Positions 23,530-34,829 of a DNA stretch of 64,000 nt are shown one piece after another; position 1 is the first letter of the stretch, and every line of letters begins with the position of its first letter. The notes under the pieces were generated by a model. That model was not told the origin of the DNA, made no database searches, and saw only the letters and a program-made list of their open reading frames with translations. Source of the stretch: Myrica gale (lineage: Eukaryota > Streptophyta > Magnoliopsida > Fagales > Myricaceae); NCBI GenBank assembly GCA_963930655.1, contig OZ005610.1:20467001-20531000 (forward strand), in the 5' to 3' direction. A program made the translations under genes and the position numbers.

Positions 23530-24145
23530 TGTTAGTTCAGTCACTCTTTCTCTGTACACAAGAGAAAGGAACTAATCCAACTACTAGTCAAAAAAGAGAA
23601 AACGACTAGGACTCTGGCACAGTTTTTGTGTTGAGAATGTTCGTTCAGAAACCAAATAAGAGGAATACAACGGAGAATCCTTGAACAAGTGATGAAACAT
23701 ACGCTGCTGCCCAGTTTTGTACATAGTTTTTTTCATTAGCTGCTTACATGCTCAACACGCTTTTTTGTCTGGAGGTATAAAAGCTTACTTGTACAACTTT
23801 CATTTATTAAGTCGAGATGAATAAGAATTAACGCAGCTTCTCTCCAGAGCTCTCTAGAACATCTCTCTGTCTCTTCTTTACTTTTCATCAAACACTCAGT
23901 GTGCATTTTTTATCATGGTATCGGAGCTTCATTGAAAGCCTTTTTCGGCATCCGCAAGGCTTGGCAAAATCCGAAAATGATTATTGATGATCCGAAGAAT
24001 CCATATTACCTTCATCATGGAGATCATTCTTCCAGCATTTTGGTTTCTCACCCATTACTTGGTGAGAACTACAATACCTGGAAACGTTCTATGACTATTG
24101 CTCTTGGAGTGAAGAATAAATTTGGCTTTGTTTATGTCAGTACTC
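23530..24145 (+). mobile_element. Copia-1 retrotransposon, 5' LTR plus gag start, truncated
   Basis: The LTR at 23530-23915 starts TGTTAG and ends ATCA, with TATAAAAG at about 23778 as a likely promoter box. It is followed at once by the primer-binding site TGGTATCGGAGC (23916-23927), which pairs with initiator-Met tRNA. The downstream frame reads NPYYLHHGDHSSSILVSHPL and ENYNTWKRSMTIALGVKNK, the N-terminal gag domain of Ty1/Copia elements. The reading frame is cut at 24145 by the gypsy element; the rest of this Copia copy is not seen on the far side. Its left end cuts the GLR fragment. Confidence 0.85.
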
Positions 24146-24371
24146 TGATGCAGACCGGGATCCGCAAGGCTTGGCAAAATCCGAAAATGATTGAACCAAG
24201 GGAAGAGAATAGTCCTGGGACGCCACTCAACCAGGGGTAACGGATGCCACTTGACATGACCAAGCCACTCGCTTGATTGGTAGGAGGATGTCACTCAACT
24301 CCAAAGCAAGAGATACACTTGCAAAAATTATATTTCTCAATTCAAAAGTTATACCTCTTTATTTTGGATAT

Positions 24372-24733
24372 GGGTTAGATACACTTTGCTCCTTATCTTT
24401 GGGGTCATTTACACTTTGCACCCCGATGTATTATTTGTGACATATTGGACCCCTTAACTTTCACATTTTTTTTTATTTGGGCTTCATACCCAAATTGCCC
24501 GTCAATTTAGACGGATTCCGTCAAAACGTGGGGTGCAATGTGTAAAAACCGTCAAAGATATGGAGGCAATGTGTAAAAAATTTGACGGAATTCGTCTAAA
24601 TTGATAGGAAATTTGGGTACGAGGTCCAAATTGAAAAAATGTGTAACTTTATGGGTCCAATGTGTCAAAAATAATACATCGGGGTCAAAGTGTAAATGAA
24701 CCCAAAGATACGGGGGCAAAGTGTATTTAACCC
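24372..24733. mobile_element. Fold-back MITE (probable MULE-type), 362 bp, in gypsy LTR
   Basis: Nearly the whole element is an inverted repeat with arms of about 175 bp: the left arm starts GGGTTAGATACACTTTGCTCC and the right arm read in reverse starts GGGTTAAATACACTTTGCCCCC. The flanks are TTTTGGATAT (24362-24371) and TTTGGGATAT (24734-24743), a 10-bp duplication with one change. Long inverted repeats with 9-10 bp duplications suggest the Mutator superfamily. It has no coding capacity, but it can form a long hairpin RNA if transcribed. Confidence 0.85.
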
Positions 24734-25046
24734 TTTGGGATATTCATTCATATATAGAGTTCATTACATCATGGTCAAGGTAGAAAAAATGGAATAATAA
24801 AGTCTAGACAATTTCAACACAAAAGAAATTAAATACACTTTGAAATTCGCTGTTTGTTGCCAGTCCCGACGTCCTGTAGTAAAACTATCATAACTTTCTC
24901 TAGGAATCTTCAATTAACACGAGGTCAAGTGCGTTTGAAACTACAGACGTAGAGCTTCCAAAGATATATCAATTTTAATTTTCTCTTTGTAAAAGGTTCC
25001 AGAATTCAATTTTAAGTTACCCCGGGATGCAATTGATGCTCTTGCA

Positions 25047-28000
25047 TCATTCTCCCCTTTTTGAAAAGAACTCGCCTTCGAGTTTGAGTTTAGATCTCCC
25101 ACAGAAACTGATCCAACTTCTTGAGCTCTTCACTTGAAATCTATACATCTTCGAACTTGGTTTTGCAAGCCAACAAACTAAGTATTGTGTGTAAGTGCCT
25201 CGCTGAGTTGTGATAAAACGCACATCCAGAACATCAATGGACTCTCGTGGAGAGTTAAAGAGGCCACCTTCGAAATCCTTTGGTTCCATAGCAATCTGCT
25301 CCTCATCTCTATGATAAGGATATAGATCACATATATTGAACGTTGGACTTATTGAAAATCCAGCGGGTAATTGAATGCGATAAGCATTTGGACCCAACTT
25401 CTTTAGAACTCGACAAGGGCCAAACGTTTTCAGCTTGTTATAAGTACCCACAGGAAACCTTTCCTTCTTTAGATAGACCATAACCAAATCTCCTTCCTTG
25501 AACTCCAGTTTCCTCCGATGAACATCAGTGATTTCATAAGATAGAGTTGTCAACAAGATATGTCGTCAACTCAAAGCATCAACAACTTTGTTTGATGATC
25601 CAGTTTTGTGTTGTAGAACAAAAGAGAACTTCTCAAGGTATGAAACCCAACTAGCATGACGACAATTAAGCTTCTTTTGTCCCTTCAAGAATCTCAAAGC
25701 TTCGTGATCTGAAAAATGAACAAACTCCACACCAATGAGATAATGTTCGCAATGCCGTAAAACTTGTACAATTGCATATAACTCCTATCATAGGTTGAAT
25801 ATTTCAGTTTTGCATCACTGAGTTTCTCACTAAAATAAGCAATAGATTTTTCTCCTTGCAAAAGGACAGCTTCTATGCCGACATTTGACGCATCACACTC
25901 CACTTAGAATGGCTTAGAAAAATCTGGTAGTGCTAGAATTGGTGCTTCAACAAGTTTGGACTTCAACTCTTGAAAACTACTCTCAGCCTCATTGGTCCAC
26001 TTAAATTCCTTCTTCTTTAGAACAGTCATCATTCAAGTAACAATGGTGCTGAAATGTTGAATAAATCTTTTGTTTAATGAGGTCAAACCATGAAAGCTTC
26101 TCACATCGGTTAGGCTTCTAGGTGTTGGTCATTCAAGAATAGCCTTTACTTTCTCATCATCCATCTTCATGCCATCTGCACTCACAACATAGCCTAGAAA
26201 TATGACTTGATCAGTCATGAAAGAACACTTCTTAAGGTTCACAAACATATGATTTTCACAGAGTACTTTGAAAACATTGGAGAGATGTTCCAAGTGTTGC
26301 ACTCTATCCTTGCTGTAAATTAAGATATCATCAAAATAAACGACAACATACTTTCCCATGAAGATCTTCAATACTTGAGTCATAAGTCTCATGAAAGTGC
26401 TTGGGGCATTGGACAAACCAAATGGCATAACCAGCCACTCAAACAAACCATCCTTGGTTTTAAAAGCCGTCTTCCACTCATCACCTTCTCTAATTCTGAT
26501 TTGGTGATAACCACTCCACAGATCAATCTTAGAGAAAACTTTAGAATCAACAAGTTCATCAAGCATATCATCAAGTCTAGGAATGAGAAACATATACTTG
26601 ACTGTAATCTTGTTAATAGCTCTACTATCAACACACATTCTCCATGTTTTATCCTTCTTAGGAGTTAAAAGAGCTGGAACCGCACAAGGACTAAGGCATT
26701 CTCTAATCAACCCTTTTTTTAACAAGTCAATTACTTGTCTTTGTAATTCAGCAGGTTCACTTGGAGGCATTCTATAATGAAGCAAGTTAGGAAGAATAGC
26801 ACCTAGAGTGAAATCAATTTGTTACTGAATGTTTTGAAGTGGTGGTAAGTCACTAGAAAGCTCATCAGGAGCAAGGCTTTTGAATCTATCCAGCAAGTCT
26901 TGAACTTCATTCGAAACCTCCTTTGCAACTTCTTCACTTCTATGCGCAGCAACAAGAGCATAAATAATCTCATCTTCCTTGTAGAATTCTTCAAACTCTT
27001 TATAAAATAATAAACTGATCTGATTTGAAGAATACACGCTTGATGAAACATCTTTCATAAGGGACACCACATACTTCACACCATTGTGGATAAGGGTGCA
27101 AGTGTTTCTTCTCCCATCATGGTAAGCACTCCTATGGGCAGCACATCACAATAAATCTCATCTTCGTACTTGCCAATGGAAAACTTTACTTTACTCCTGT
27201 GTGTCACCACAATTTCTCCACCTTTTTTGAAACAAGAAACCTTGTAAGGCTTTGGATGATGCTCATAAGAAAGTTTTAGCTTTTCTACCATTGTCTTTGA
27301 CATCATATTTTCACAACTTCTAGAGTCAATCATCAAGATGCACTTCTTTCCATTTGAAAGACAATAGGTTCTGAAAATGTTATGCCTCAACCATCTATCA
27401 TCTTCTTGAACAGTCATAACTCGTTGGATTAGAAGGCTTTTTGCATCACAATCACCTTCACAATATTCTGTATGATCATCCTCAGCTTTTTCATCAAATA
27501 TTGGCTCTTGATCCACATCTTCTTCTCCTTCCAACAAATGCAATTCAACCTTCTTCTTTGGAAATTCATAAGATCTATGCCCAACTTCAAAACATCTGAA
27601 ATATCTAATGGAAAATGAATAAGATTTTCAATGCTCCTTACTTACCCCACCATTTTGTTGAGCTGGCTTTTGAGAGATAGGAGACAACTTTCTTTCTTTC
27701 TTTCTACTTCACCACCTTCGAACTTTCAGCTTTTCAGTATGAACTTCATTTCATTTTCTCCTCCGCCATTAGTGCCTTCTGGTATGCTTCCTCCAGAGAA
27801 TGAAGCGAATGCATCATAAACTCACCCTTGAGATTATACTTCAGCCCATTGATGAATCTTGCCACCAATTGATCATCGGATTCTTGCAAATTCACACGGC
27901 TCATAAGCTTGTAAAATTGCTCTGTATAATCACCAACAGATTGCTCCATTCGTTGATGCAATTGATGGAACTTTTGGTAGAGAGTTTGAGAATAGTCTAA

Positions 28001-28549
28001 AGGCAGAAACTTCTCATCAAGCTTCACCTTCATCTCATCCCAAATATTGATTCTTGGAATTCCTCTGCGATGTCTACTACGTTGATATTGCTGCCACCAT
28101 ATTAGAGCATGACCTTTCAACTTCGTAGCAACGAACTGCACCTTTCTTTCATCTGAGAGATCTTTTCATTCAAAAAAAGCTTCTAAAGATGCCATCCAAT
28201 CACAATACTCATCTGCATCAAGCTTCCCATCAAAGTCTTGCACATGAACTTGGATGCTTCGATCATTGTTTTCTAAACCACGAGCCAAACGTTCCATGGT
28301 CCATTGAGCAGCAACTCTAGGTTCAACAAAAGAACTAGAAGAAGATGAATGATCATCTCCGCTATTGTCATCAATGAAGAAGACATTGCGTGCACTTTCC
28401 CGACTCCTATGACTTCAAATTGGTGAAGTTTGAAGACATTGAAAAAGTTCATTCACCATGTTCATAAGTGTTTGATTTGATTTCCGTAAGGTTGCAAGTT
28501 CAGCTTGTACATCATCAAACTTTGTATTTCTTTGACGTCGTGGAGCCAT
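25047..28549 (-). pseudogene. Ty3/gypsy gag-pol polyprotein, integrase core deleted
   Basis: On the minus strand the order is: gag start at 28549 (MAPRRQRNTKFDDVQ), retrotransposon gag domain (28141-27746, WWQQYQRSRHRRG and FYKLMSRVNLQESDDQLVAR), aspartic-protease-like region (27543-27076), reverse transcriptase (26785-26129, with YFDDILIYS, the YxDD catalytic motif, and [16 protein letters not shown]), RNase H start (25903-25694, ECDASNVGIEAVLLQ), and a C-terminal chromodomain-like part (25556-25047). The text goes from SNKVVDALS...LLTTLSYEI straight to [16 protein letters not shown], so the HHCC and DDE integrase core is missing, a loss of about 1 kb. Stops and shifts separate the blocks. 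The element cannot integrate on its own. Confidence 0.88.
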
Positions 28550-28629
28550 TGTGAAAGGCCAGGAGATATGAAGAAGATAAAAGTCTCGAAATTCTAAAGA
28601 ACAGAAGAAAAACCCAATCAACACAATAG

Positions 28630-30183
28630 TGAAAGGGCAAAAACAGCCCAAGAGGGGGGTGAATTGGGTTTTAAAAAAAACTTTTATCATTTTTCTTATA
28701 AAACCCAATATGCTAAGAATCATTTCTAAAGAGCAGGAGAATAGATCTATATAACCAAAGACTATAATGAAGAGTAAAAGGAAACATAAACAAGTGCAAC
28801 AAATAAATATCAGCAGTAAATGGAGATAGAGATATAAAGATGACACCGTGACTTTTAGGTGGTTCGGCCAACACTTGCCTACGTCCACCCCCAAGGCTAT
28901 TGACTTCCTTGGACTTCTTTCACTATTCTCCAAATAGTAATTTCACCTTAGCTTCTCAGGTGCTAAGGAACCTTTACAAAGTGTTTTCGAGCTCACATTT
29001 TAACTCACTCTCACAAATTCTCACAACCTAGAGGATTTCTTCTACCCACGAAGTAGGACAAGTGTCTTTCACAAACACTCACATGTTTTTCAAGAAAGGG
29101 TACAAAGAGAATCTTCGTAAAAGGCTCTTTAAGCTGAATAAACAAGTATGAGGTACTGAGGTGTACAAAGAGACAAGATTCACAAAAAGAACTACTGAAA
29201 TTGCAGGTTAAAGCACGAGCTTTTTGGTTGGTGAATCTTCTTCCTTGTTGAAGGCTTTTTCTCTCTCTAGAATTTAGGGCAAGAGTTAATAGCGCAGTAC
29301 ACTCACTTCTCTCTCTTCATCATCTTCTATTTAAAGCTTCTAGGATACCAAGGGTCTTCTTGTAAAATTTAAAAGCCGTTGGAGGACATTTGAGACAATT
29401 GGAGGAAGTTGAAATGAGTTGACTTCGTTTCCGGATTTTCTGTAAAATAGCACGATGTGTCGACACATTGATTGTATGTGGAAATAGGCTCTCGGGTGTT
29501 AGTTCCATGTGTCGACACTATGGTCCAATGTGTCGACACTTCCAACACTTAACCAAGAAATCAATTCAAATGACCTGAAAAACAAACTCTCGGGTGTTAG
29601 TTCAATGTGTCGACACTATGGTCCAATGTGTCGACACTTCCAACACTTAGACAAAAAATCATTTGAATGCCAGAAATGTAAACTCTCGGGTGTTAGTTCA
29701 ATGTGTCGACACCATGGTCCAATGTGTTGACACTTCCAACACTTAGACGAAAAATCATTTGAATGCTAGAAATGTAAACGCTCGGGTGTTAGTTCAATGT
29801 GTCGACACCATGGTCCAATGTGTCGATACTTCCAACACTTAGACAAAAAATCATTTGAATGCCAGAAATGTAAACTCTTGGGTGTTAGTTCAATGTGTCG
29901 ACACTTCCAACACTTGGTCATAAAAAATGGTTTTTTAACAACAACTACTCCAATTTAATAATTCTCAAAAATACTTGCAATATAAAAGATGATCAATTAA
30001 CAAGAGTAATGATGATCAAGTATGCTTAAAGAGATTTTAGAATAAAGAACCCTTGATACATGAAAAATGTAATGATCTTGGGATGAAATTTTAATGTAAA
30101 ATCTAAAAGACTTGAACAAGATTGAAAACTTTGTTATCATCAAAATCAAGAAGGATTGTTTGCAAAACAACCTTGGGCTAACA
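28630..30183 (-). mobile_element. Solo LTR A (1554 bp) inside the gypsy leader
   Basis: The segment runs TGAAAGGGC...GGGCTAACA, so it starts TG and ends CA. It is bounded by the perfect 5-bp duplication AATAG (28625-28629 and 30184-30188). A homologous 1178-bp segment at 48864-50041 has the same ends and its own 5-bp duplication. With no internal genes, these are solo LTRs left by recombination between the two LTRs of a full element. Orientation is unsure; the minus strand is preferred because it begins TGTTAGCCC. The segment carries a 96-98 bp tandem array (29491-29920). Confidence 0.88.
29491..29920. repeat. 96-98 bp tandem array with palindromic GTGTCGACAC decamers
   Basis: Five unit starts (CTCGGGTGTTAGTT and its variant) fall at 29491, 29589, 29685, 29781 and 29877, spacings of 98, 96, 96 and 96. 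Each full unit holds two copies of GTGTCGACAC or a one-base variant, about 20 bp apart, a perfect 10-bp palindrome. The homologous LTR B has only two units (49709 and 49806), which accounts for much of the length difference. Confidence 0.92.
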
Positions 30184-30325
30184 AATAGGAAAACTTGCTC
30201 TGATACCAATTTGATGCAGACCGGGATCCGCAAGGCTTAGCAAAATTCGAAAAGGATTGAACCAAGAGAAGATGATAGTCCTGGGACCCTACTCAACCAA
30301 GGGTAGCGGAAGCCACTCACACTAC

Positions 30326-33300
30326 TGTTAGGGAAAAATATGATTCCCTACTTGCGGAATAATCGTGAGAAACAAAAAATAATAAAAGAATAAAGCACAC
30401 GACACAAGATTTACATGGTTCCCTCAATATGAGGTACATCCACAGAGTTGCAAGGATTCCACTATTAATGAGCAAAGTACAAAGAGACTTGACCAAAAAA
30501 TATCCCGGACATACAGAGCATCCTGGGTTATCCCAGTGCCTGGAGATTAGTCGGGCATAAGGCTTGTCACCGGTCATCCCGGGCATATAGGCATACGAGT
30601 CTTGGTCATCCCGGACATTCAGGCATACGTGTCTCGGTCATCGCGGGCATTTAGGCATACGAGGAGACGTCCCCGAGTACCCTATCAGCCCAGGCCTCCA
30701 CGTTCGATAGTCTTAAACAGTACACACTCTTATCAGGTAGGGTACTGCCCTGGTCGAATATAGAAAACCAGGCTCCACATAGCCTAACAATCTCCCACTT
30801 GGAGACTGGTTCAAATCACCACTATTGCCCTCCTTATCATGTTCCTGTCTCTACCACCGCTTCCACTCTTCCCCTTGTCCTCAAGCTTGAAGACCAATTG
30901 AAGTTGTGCACAACTTTAGTTTCTCAACTGTCATAGATTTTGTTAACATGTCCGCTGAATTCTTCTTTCCACATATGTTCTCAAGTGTCAACTGTTCATC
31001 TTCAAGAAGAGAACGAATAAAGTGATACCTCAACTGAATATGCTTTGTCCTCGAATGATACGTCGGGTTCTTTGCAAGAAAAATAGCACTCTGACTATCA
31101 CTGTGTAGAATGCCCCTTTCATTCTTTTTACCCAACTCATCCAAGAATCCTTGTAACTAAACCATGTCCTTTCCAGCTTCTGTCACGGCTACATATTCTG
31201 CTTTAGTTGTGGAGAGAGCAACAATCTTCTGCAACTTTGAGGCCCAACAAATACCTGTACCACCAAGAGTGTACACAAATTCGATAATACTCTTTCTTCT
31301 ATCAATATCACCTGCTAAATTAGCATCCACATAGTTCTGTAACTGTAAGCCTCCTGCTGTGAAGCAAAGATATGTATCTGATGAACCCTTCAAATACCTC
31401 AAGATCCACTTAACTGCTTCCCAATGCTCCTTCACTAGATTACTCATGTATCTACTCACAACTCTCACTGCATGGGCAATGTTTGGTCTTGTACAGACCA
31501 TAGCATACATCAAATTGCCGATAGCCGAGGCGTATGATACTTTCCACATGTAGACCTTTTCTTCCTCTATCTTTGGTGACTGATCCTTAGTTAGTCTGAA
31601 ATGAATACCCAAGGGTGTGCTTACTGATTTAGCTCCATCCATGCTACATCTGCTAAGGACCTTCTTCAAATACTAGGCCTGTGAAAGTTCCAATGTCCCT
31701 TTGTCCTTGTCCCTGTTGATTCTCATACCTGGGATTTGTTTTCAGCACCCAAATCCTTTATTGCAAACTGCTCAGACAACTACCTCTTGAGATTACCAAT
31801 CTCCTTAATGCTTGAACCTGTCACGAGCATATAATCTAAATATAGCAACAAGATGATATAAGAATTCTCAAAATTCTTCACATAACAACAATGATCAGCA
31901 TTGCACCTCGTGAACCCAGTACTACACATGAAACTATCAAACTTCTTGTACCATTATCTTGGAGCTTGTATTAGGCCATACAAGCTCTTCCTTAGTTTGC
32001 ATAACATATTCTCCTTCCCCAGTACTGAGAACCCCTGTGGCTGATGCATTTAAATCTCCTTCTCCAAATCACCATGAAGGAATGTCGTCCGCCACCATTG
32101 CAAGTACCATTCTAATGGTTGTCATCTTCACCACTGGAGAGATTATGTTAGTACAATCAATTCCTTCCTTTTGCTGGAATCCTTTTACGACCAATCTGGC
32201 CTTGTAGCGCTTGCTACCATCACTCTCACCTTTATCATGTACACCCATTTATTATGCAGAGCCTTATTTCCTGCTGGAAGTTTAGTCAACTCCCATGTCT
32301 TGTTAGTCATCAGTGAATTTATCTCATCCTTCATAGATAACTCCCACTTGATTGAACTTTCAATTTGCAAGGCTTCAACATAAGTCTCTGACACTCCACC
32401 ATCAGTCAACAAGATATAGAATAAGGAGGGTGAAAACCGTTATGGAGGTCTATAGATTCTGGAAGACCTTTAGACAACAGCTGTAGGTGTAATCTGTTAA
32501 ACCTGTGGTTGTGGTTCTGTATCTACTTGATTCTCATTATGGATGATATCTTCAGCGATCTCATCTGAGTTGACTACTCAAACTCATTCAGTTTCGGCTC
32601 TACACCATCAGATTCTGACTCTGCAATATCAGATTTTGCACTTGACCTGTCTTTGTACACAGCCTGTTCATTAAAAATCACATTGTGACTTCTAATAATT
32701 TTCCGATTTTGATCATCCCAAAACCTATAACCAAACTCCTCATCTCCATAGCCAATAAAGAATTACTTCTTGGATTTGGCATCAAGCTTACTTCTAGTGT
32801 CAGACTCAATATGGATATATGAAACACAACAAAAAACTTTTAAGTGCGAAATGTTTACCTCCTTTTTGCTTCATACCTCTTCTGGAAATCTGTAGTCCAA
32901 GGGATCTGATGAGCCTCGATTGATGAGGTAAGCAACCGTGCTCACCGAATCTGCCTAGAAAGTTTTTGGTAACCCAGAGTTCTGTTCATGCGCTCTGCCA
33001 TGCCATTCTGCTGCGGCGTCCCGGGATTAGTTTTCTCCATCCTAATCCTGCTTACAGTACAATACTCATTGAAATCCTTATCAGTGTATTCTCCTCCATT
33101 GTCTGATCTCAAATACTTCAGCTTCAAACTTGTTTCTGTTTCTACCATGGCTTTCCACTTCTTAAAGGAATCAAATACATCTGATTTATTTTTTCAAGAA
33201 ATAGACTCATACCTTTCTGCTTGCGTCAACAATGAATGTGATGTAGTACCGAGAGCCTCCAAGAGATGCCACTGAAGAGGGTCCACACAAGTCTATATGC

Positions 33301-34763
33301 ACCAACTCCAGTCTTTCAGACTTCGGTGTCCTGCCAATCTTCAGGAAACTGATCTTTTTTTTTGCTTCCCCAAAATACAATTTTCGCACAAATGAGAGCT
33401 CACTAAATTCAGGTCTTGTAGCTTACCTTTTGACAGAAGTACTTTCATCTATTTCTCATTGATATGACCAAGCCTGCAATGCCATAAAGCTGAGTCAGCA
33501 CCCGCATCTGTAATCGTAACAATGTCCCTTTTACTTGTGGTCATGTAAAGAGTGTCAATCTTATCTCCACGAGCCACAAGTCTAGCTCTCATGCTGACCT
33601 TCCACTTTCCCCCATGAAATTTAATTGCATGCCCTTCATCATCAAGTTGTCCCACAGAGATCAGATCTTTCTTTAGCTTTGGAATGTGCTGAACCTTCTT
33701 CAACTTCCATACCGAATGTGTATGTACCCCGATGGAACATCACCCATGCCCATAATATCTCACGGTTTGCCGTCAGCCAGATGCACCTTCCAAAAATCTC
33801 CAACAACAAAATTCTTCAAGATTTCGCATCTTGATGTCATATGAGAGGAAGCTCCTGAATCCAATACCCAAGAATCAATGAGACTATAAACAAAGAGGAG
33901 TAAAGCATCTTCCACTCCAAACCTCCTCACCCAAAACAAGATCTTTGATATCTTCGTACTTGAGTTTATTTTTCCCGGCGGAATTGCTTACTGTCGTTCT
34001 CATCACCTCCCAACTATTTGGCAAAGACGCCAACACAAAATCGTCAAAATCGATCTCACACTAAGGTCAACTGATTTGTGATCGTGTTGAACTCATTGAG
34101 ATGCTGCACAACAGAGGTACCTTCTGCCATCTTCAGGTTAAAGAGCTTCTTCATTAGGTGCACCTTGTTGTTAGCAGATAGCTTTTCATACATACTTGCC
34201 AAAGCCGCCATGAGACCTACCGTGGTCTTCTCCTTCACAACGTTGTGCGCTACTTACCTCGACAAAGTCAATTGGACAAAACCCAGCACCTGTCAATTAA
34301 GCAGGACCCACTTGTCGTCCTCCATGTCTTTTGGTTGCTCCATTAATAGAGGCAAATGTAGTTTCCTGCCACGTAGAAAGTCTTCAAACTTCTCAATACC
34401 CATCTTTTCTTCCTTCGCCATCGCTTATGCCCCGGGTCGAACCTGGTTCTGATACCAGTTGTTAGGGAAAAATATGATTCCCTACTTGCGGAATAATCGT
34501 GAGAAACGAAAAATAATGAAAGAATAAAGCACATGACACAAGATTTACCTAGTTCCCTCAATATGAGGTACTTCCACAGAGTTGCAGGGATTCCACTGTT
34601 AATGAGCAAAGTACAAAGAGACAGCCGTTATTTCTCAAACTACGCAAAAGAATTTTATTTTTTATTTTTTAAAGCATTAACCCTAAGCGCCACATATATA
34701 GGACTTGGGGCGCTGCTTGACTAAAAAATACCCTAGACATACAGAGCATCCTAGGTTATCCTG
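30326..34763 (-). mobile_element. Copia-2 retrotransposon, minus strand, degenerate
   Basis: The left LTR is 30326-30789 (TGTTAGGG...CCTAACA, 464 bp), followed by the polypurine tract CTCCAAGTGGGAGAT on the minus strand (30790-30804). The right LTR starts at 34460 with the same sequence and can be followed to about 34763, after which the match is lost. The primer-binding site reads TGGTATCAGAACC on the minus strand (34445-34457). The right LTR carries about 90 bp absent from the left. The left LTR has imperfect repeats of about 31-35 bp built on CATCCCGGGCATATAGGCATACGA. It is inserted in the gypsy right LTR. Confidence 0.88.
30881..34400 (-). pseudogene. Copia-type gag-pol polyprotein remnant
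   Basis: On the minus strand, from high to low coordinate: a gag segment (34238-34056, LMAALASMYEKLSANNKVHL), a GAG-pre-integrase zinc region (33703-33449, ALWHCRLGHINEK), integrase core (33389-33207, then 33148-32942 with YLRSDNGGEYTDKDF and NPGTPQQNGMAERMNRT), reverse transcriptase start (32412-32185, MKDEINSLMTNKTWELTKLP), reverse transcriptase end (31669-31157, YASAIGNLMYAMVCTRPNIA and STTKAEYVAVTEA) and RNase H (31144-30881, HSRTKHIQLRYHFIRSLLED). The order gag-integrase-RT-RNase H defines Ty1/Copia. Many stops and frameshifts separate these blocks, and the central RT (32185-31669) is poorly preserved. Confidence 0.88.
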
Positions 34764-34829
34764 GCTAACTTGGCTGTGGTCAACCTTGGAAGCTGTCAAG
34801 TACTGTCATTGGTGGGACTGCTCCATCCT

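Larger units (their letters stand above)
24146..30325 (-). mobile_element. Ty3/gypsy retrotransposon, minus strand, nested and defective
   Basis: The left LTR is 24146-25049 (starts TGATGCAGACC, ends TTGCATCA on the plus strand). The right LTR begins at 30212 with the same TGATGCAGACCGGGATCCG and is cut at 30325 by Copia-2. The primer-binding site reads TTGGTATCAGAGC on the minus strand (about 30196-30209), next to the right LTR, and the polypurine tract AAAAAGGGGAGAA adjoins the left LTR (25050-25062). The two LTR starts differ at several sites over about 110 bp, so the insertion is not recent. The leader holds a solo LTR (28630-30183) and the left LTR holds a fold-back element (24372-24733). 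Confidence 0.9.

Noticed and set aside
29499-29930. Possible CRISPR-like array (regular repeats)
   Set aside because: Repeats of 96 bp with no unique spacers, inside a plant LTR; it is a minisatellite.
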